Shown here piece after piece: positions 5,783 to 8,021 of a stretch of 8,021 nucleotides of DNA. The notes under the pieces are model-generated. The model was not told the origin of the DNA. It searched no databases and saw nothing but the letters and a program-made list of their open reading frames with translations. Location: contig NZ_JAZHPF010000043.1 of the NCBI RefSeq assembly GCF_036543075.1, positions 1 to 8,021 on the forward strand, read 5' to 3'. The first letter of the stretch is position 1. The number at the start of each line of letters is the position of its first letter. The position numbers and the translations under genes are program-made. Origin of the DNA: Deinococcus sp. YIM 134068. Its GTDB lineage: Bacteria > Deinococcota > Deinococci > Deinococcales > Deinococcaceae.

Positions 5783-5999
5783 CTTCACTCCTTGAGATAG
5801 GTTAGGATGGCGGGTCTTCCTCATGGTCCTAGTCGGTCGCTGCTGAGCTTGGCTGCCCGCCTGCTCTCTCCTAACTGTAGCCGGGGTTAGGGGGAGAGTT
5901 TTGGGCCTTCTGGTAACGCGGCTTACCGGGGGAGGGCTACCCCTCGGCAACTTTTAAAGGCCCCTTCCTGACCCTCCTACGCGGTCACTTTTCAGAGGG
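5783..5999. promoter_or_regulatory. Leader region of the nuclease gene, downstream of rep
   Basis: This 217-bp GC-rich gap separates the candidate rep gene from the AT-rich nuclease gene, both on the minus strand. The nuclease ribosome site AAGGAG is at 5788-5793 (minus strand). A TAACCT box lies at 5799-5804 but has no matching -35 and sits very close to the ribosome site, so I do not call a promoter. A 6-bp dyad CCTAAC/GTTAGG is at 5870-5875/5886-5891. The nuclease may be read from a promoter here or by read-through from rep. Confidence 0.4.
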
Positions 6000-6002
6000 T
6001 CA
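5969..6002 (-). terminator. Inverted repeat at the end of the rep gene, weak terminator candidate
   Basis: TGACCCTC (5969-5976) pairs with GAGGGTCA (5995-6002) across an 18-nt loop; the right arm includes the rep stop codon. On the minus strand the sequence after it reads GGAAGGGGCC then TTTAAAAG, a poor T-tract, so termination may be partial. Confidence 0.35.
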
Positions 6003-7319
6003 CGCCTGGACGGCTGAGGGGTAGCGCAGGCGAGCGGCGAGCAGGGCGGCAGGGTTCCGCAAACCTCCCCACTCGCGGCGGTCGGCATCGAGGCGGGCGA
6101 GTTGGGCCGCGAGCTGCTGCAAACCTTGGCGGCCTTCGACGTTGGCGTGGTAGGCGTCCCAGATCAGGCGGCAGTACCAGCGCCGGGAGTGCTGGTCGCG
6201 GAGCTGGCGGGCCAGCACGGCCCCCAGCATCCCGACCAGGGCGGCCCGCTTGGTGGGGTGAGCGTCGAGCACCACGGGTAGGGCGTACACCACGTCCTGC
6301 ACGGTCTTCGCCTCTTCGAGCGGAAAATTGCGCGGGTCATTATTTAACGGGTCTTCGTCTGTTCCTGGGGTAACGGCCCAATTTTTTAATACATGCACCC
6401 ACGCCCCCCGCTCTGTGGGGGAAGTTGACCCGCGCAATTTCTTTTTGCCCTCCTGGCGGGCTTTCTCCTTCTCGGCTCTCACGGCCTTCAGGAGCGCCCA
6501 GGCGGTGCGCCCGGCCTTGCGGTCGGCGTCGAGGTCGCGCCATTGGTGGGAGAGGTCGTCATAGCCCAGGCGGGCGCGGTAGCCGGGCACCAGGCGCACG
6601 GCGTACAGGGTGCCGTCCACGGCGGCCACGGTCTCCCCGTTGCGGGTCATGTCCGAGAAGTGCGGGCGGCTGTCGCAGTACGCCCGTGCTTCGAGCTGCC
6701 GCGTCCAGCGACGCACCGTCGCCACGTCCACGCCCAGGGCCTCGGCCAGTAGCTCCTGGGAGGTGTGGAAGACGATCTGCCCAGGGGTGAGCCGGTAGCC
6801 CTTGGTCTTGAAGACGTGGCGGGCCAGCTCGTGAAGCAAGCGGGCCAGCCTGCCGGGTCCCTCCGTCCCAGCCCCCCGTCCCCGCTTGGGGCGCAACTCG
6901 GCCAGGTCGAGCAGTTCAGCCAGGTCGAGCACCTCGGGCACCGGCTCCGGTCGCGGCCCCTGCACCGGGCGCACCATCACTCGCGCCGAGGCGCTGTAAG
7001 CGTCCCTGACGCTCTGCGAGAACTCGTGGGGGGCATAGGTCGCCTCGGCCTCGCGGCGGGTCTGCTCGTGGCTCCTGCGTCGCTCCTCGCGGTTGGCCCG
7101 AAGCTCGGCGGTCATCTCTTGCACCGTCCGTACTCGGGGAAGGTCGGTGCCCAGCGCCGCGCCTTGGTCCGCCACGCTCGCACCGTCCCCCGTCGTGGCG
7201 TTGGCCCTGGCGCTCATCGCGGCGCGGGCCATATCCAAGTAGCGGCTCGTACGGTCCTGGTGGGAGGTGCTGGTGGATGGGCGGGCCGTGTCGTGGGCGG
7301 CAGACAAGTGGGTGTGCAA
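6000..7319 (-). CDS. Candidate plasmid replication initiator, winged-helix protein (439 aa)
   Basis: No named family is certain. Residues about 186-210 (TSQELLAEALGVDVATVRRW and on) are a clear helix-turn-helix. A wing-like segment follows (about 218-246), giving a winged-helix domain of the sort found in plasmid Rep proteins. The C-terminal part (about 345-435) is helical and ends in GGLRNPAALLAARLR, which resembles the RNPA-type end seen in several Rep proteins. The N-terminal 130 residues are low-complexity, charged and proline-rich. A 6-residue tandem repeat, LDLAEL twice, lies near 131-142. It is the largest backbone gene and no other Rep candidate is present, so a replication role is inferred from content as well as sequence. 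The TTG start at 7319 has AAAGGGG 6 nt upstream; an ATG at 7232 is an alternative. Start and ribosome site are inside a hairpin, which suggests translational copy control. Confidence 0.6.
   Translation of the reverse strand: MHTHLSAAHDTARPSTSTSHQDRTSRYLDMARAAMSARANATTGDGASVADQGAALGTDLPRVRTVQEMTAELRANREERRRSHEQTRREAEATYAPHEFSQSVRDAYSASARVMVRPVQGPRPEPVPEVLDLAELLDLAELRPKRGRGAGTEGPGRLARLLHELARHVFKTKGYRLTPGQIVFHTSQELLAEALGVDVATVRRWTRQLEARAYCDSRPHFSDMTRNGETVAAVDGTLYAVRLVPGYRARLGYDDLSHQWRDLDADRKAGRTAWALLKAVRAEKEKARQEGKKKLRGSTSPTERGAWVHVLKNWAVTPGTDEDPLNNDPRNFPLEEAKTVQDVVYALPVVLDAHPTKRAALVGMLGAVLARQLRDQHSRRWYCRLIWDAYHANVEGRQGLQQLAAQLARLDADRREWGGLRNPAALLAARLRYPSAVQA
6901..6931. repeat. 13-bp direct repeat, 18-bp period, inside rep
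   Basis: GCCAGGTCGAGCA occurs at 6901-6913 and again at 6919-6931. The 18-bp period keeps the frame and encodes the duplicated LDLAEL residues. Two copies are too few to call iterons, though iterons can lie within or next to rep genes. Confidence 0.7.
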
Positions 7320-7336
7320 GGTAAGCCCCTTTGCAC
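7314..7336 (-). promoter_or_regulatory. Hairpin enclosing the rep ribosome site and TTG start
   Basis: In the minus-strand RNA, GUGCAA(A)GG pairs with CCUUGCAC: eight base pairs with one bulged A and a 6-nt loop. The ribosome site AAAGGGG (7326-7332) and the UUG start (7317-7319) both fall in the stem. If it folds, translation of rep would be held low until the hairpin is opened, a known way to limit copy number. Confidence 0.45.
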
Positions 7337-7535
7337 CCGTGCCCTCAGTGCGTACACTGAAGGTCCAGGTGGACGCCTGGCTGCTTGAACGTCGCCTTTC
7401 TCTTAGCGGGGATTTGGGCGACGTTCGCTTTTGCCGTGAGGCGTCTGAGGAGAGCTTACACGCTCGGGCGCTGCCCCATGCGAAGTTGAGCGCCGATCTA
7501 CCCTACTTGATCTATGGGCCGCTACCCTGAAAGAC
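7337..7535. other. Rep upstream region, candidate replication origin and control region
   Basis: This region lies between the divergent rep and 143-aa genes. It holds a dyad TCAGTG-CGTA-CACTGA (7345-7360), a small GTCCA-GG-TGGAC palindrome (7363-7374), and a perfect 10-bp inverted repeat GAACGTCGCC/GGCGACGTTC (7387-7396/7417-7426) with a 20-nt loop that is AT-rich by local standards. I see no array of direct iterons, DnaA box or clear rep promoter. A plus-strand frame open to 7530 ends 5 nt before the next gene but is not called. The location next to rep and the density of dyads make it the best origin candidate. Confidence 0.4.
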
Positions 7536-7967
7536 ATGGGCGAGGCGAAGCGGCGGCAGGAACTGGGGCACATGCTGCGGCGGAACACGTACACGTTCAC
7601 CGTGGCTCCCGGCCCTCAGATTCAACACCTCGGCCCTCTGCCCGTAGACGAGGACGACGAACGAGGCATTCGACATGCCGTCGAACTGTACGGTCCTGAT
7701 ACCGAAGACTGGGAAGAGGCGATGGTCTCCATCTTCGAATTCCACGACCTGGACGAACCACCGAGCACCCCAACTCACATCCGCTGTGAACTGCTGGTTG
7801 AACGAATACGGAAGGGCGGAAGTGTTTTCTACAACTCGCTCTTTCCGAAGGAACTCGCTTACTCCCTCGACGGCGGCCAGACCTGGCACGACCTCCCGCC
7901 ACAACCAAGAATCGAGGATGAGCCGGGCACAGGGGCACCCATAGGAGAAACCCCCACCTTGCGGTGA
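7536..7967 (+). CDS. Hypothetical protein, 143 aa
   Basis: No family recognised. It opens with MGEAKRRQELG, an N-terminal motif shared by a number of unrelated small bacterial proteins. The middle is acidic (PVDEDDERG, GPDTEDWEEAM) with likely beta strands (THIRCELLVERI, AYSLDGGQTWHDL), and the tail is proline-rich and probably disordered. There is no signal peptide or membrane helix, so a soluble cytoplasmic protein is likely. The ATG at 7536 lies 7 nt after a TACCCT box, which would fit a leaderless transcript, but GAAAG at 7529-7533 could also be a weak ribosome site. The stop codon falls within the circular overlap, at 71-73 in the left copy. It converges with the 55-aa membrane protein gene and diverges from rep. 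Confidence 0.65.
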   Translation: MGEAKRRQELGHMLRRNTYTFTVAPGPQIQHLGPLPVDEDDERGIRHAVELYGPDTEDWEEAMVSIFEFHDLDEPPSTPTHIRCELLVERIRKGGSVFYNSLFPKELAYSLDGGQTWHDLPPQPRIEDEPGTGAPIGETPTLR

Positions 7968-8021
7968 GGGTCGGTCGTCCAGGCGGACGCGGTGACGTGC
8001 TGGGCAGGCACCCAGGGGTTA
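7895..8021. repeat. Terminal direct repeat, right copy (circular-contig overlap)
   Basis: Identical to bases 1-127. Removing one copy gives a circle of 7,894 bp. The gene at 7536-7967 is read whole only because this overlap is present. I see no terminal inverted repeats and no protein-primed or telomere-type ends that would suggest a linear replicon. Confidence 0.93.

Noticed and set aside
5783..5950. N-terminal extension of the nuclease frame to 5950 (56 extra residues)
   Set aside because: The extension is GC-rich, proline- and arginine-rich and unlike the rest of the protein. The ATG at 5782 has a strong AAGGAG ribosome site.
6765..7388. Plus-strand frame of 207 aa across the N-terminal half of rep
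   Set aside because: Glycine-, arginine- and alanine-rich shadow opposite a frame with a clear helix-turn-helix; it also crosses the rep control hairpin.
7348..7530. Plus-strand frame ending 5 nt before the 143-aa gene, from GTG at 7348 or 7369
   Set aside because: Its close spacing suggests translational coupling, but it covers the dyad-rich origin region, has no ribosome site, and the product shows no recognisable feature. Left uncalled, though not excluded.

Overview
The window reads as one complete small circular plasmid. Bases 1-127 and 7895-8021 are identical, so the molecule closes on itself at about 7,894 bp; the overlap looks like an assembly artefact of a circular contig. Most of the sequence is GC-rich. 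Starts are often GTG or TTG, and one probable leaderless gene has a TANNNT box just upstream of a GTG. The MerR-like gene at 3765 resembles families common in Deinococcus and Thermus. I infer a Deinococcota host, probably Deinococcus, with moderate confidence: nothing here is a taxonomic marker.

Layout around the circle. (1) Mobilization module, minus strand, 582-1979: a ribbon-helix-helix (RHH) accessory protein followed 21 bp later by a short HUH relaxase. Upstream, at 2061-2109, an inverted repeat is followed by a sequence like the MOBP nic core, a good candidate oriT. (2) 2187-3457: three small genes of unknown function on alternating strands. (3) 3484-4289: a long imperfect inverted repeat, a perfect 15-bp inverted repeat, and a MerR-like HTH gene on the plus strand that looks leaderless. 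(4) 4430-5782, minus strand: an AT-rich gene for a DUF262-HNH nuclease related to GmrSD/SspE-type anti-phage proteins. Its composition is unlike the rest of the plasmid, so it is probably acquired cargo. (5) 6000-7319, minus strand: a winged-helix protein that is the best candidate replication initiator. Its SD and TTG start lie inside a predicted hairpin. (6) 7536-7967, plus strand: an unknown 143-aa protein whose 3' end crosses the assembly junction; it converges with a 55-aa membrane protein gene at 130-297.

Taken together this is a mobilizable plasmid backbone (Rep, relaxase, RHH, candidate oriT) carrying one likely defence gene. There is no partition ATPase, toxin-antitoxin pair, transposase, tRNA, rRNA or CRISPR array that I can recognise. 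The most notable items are the solitary DUF262-HNH gene on a mobile replicon, the candidate oriT, the hairpin over the rep start, the inverted repeat at the HTH promoter, and a near-consensus promoter at 433-461 that runs straight into a terminator.
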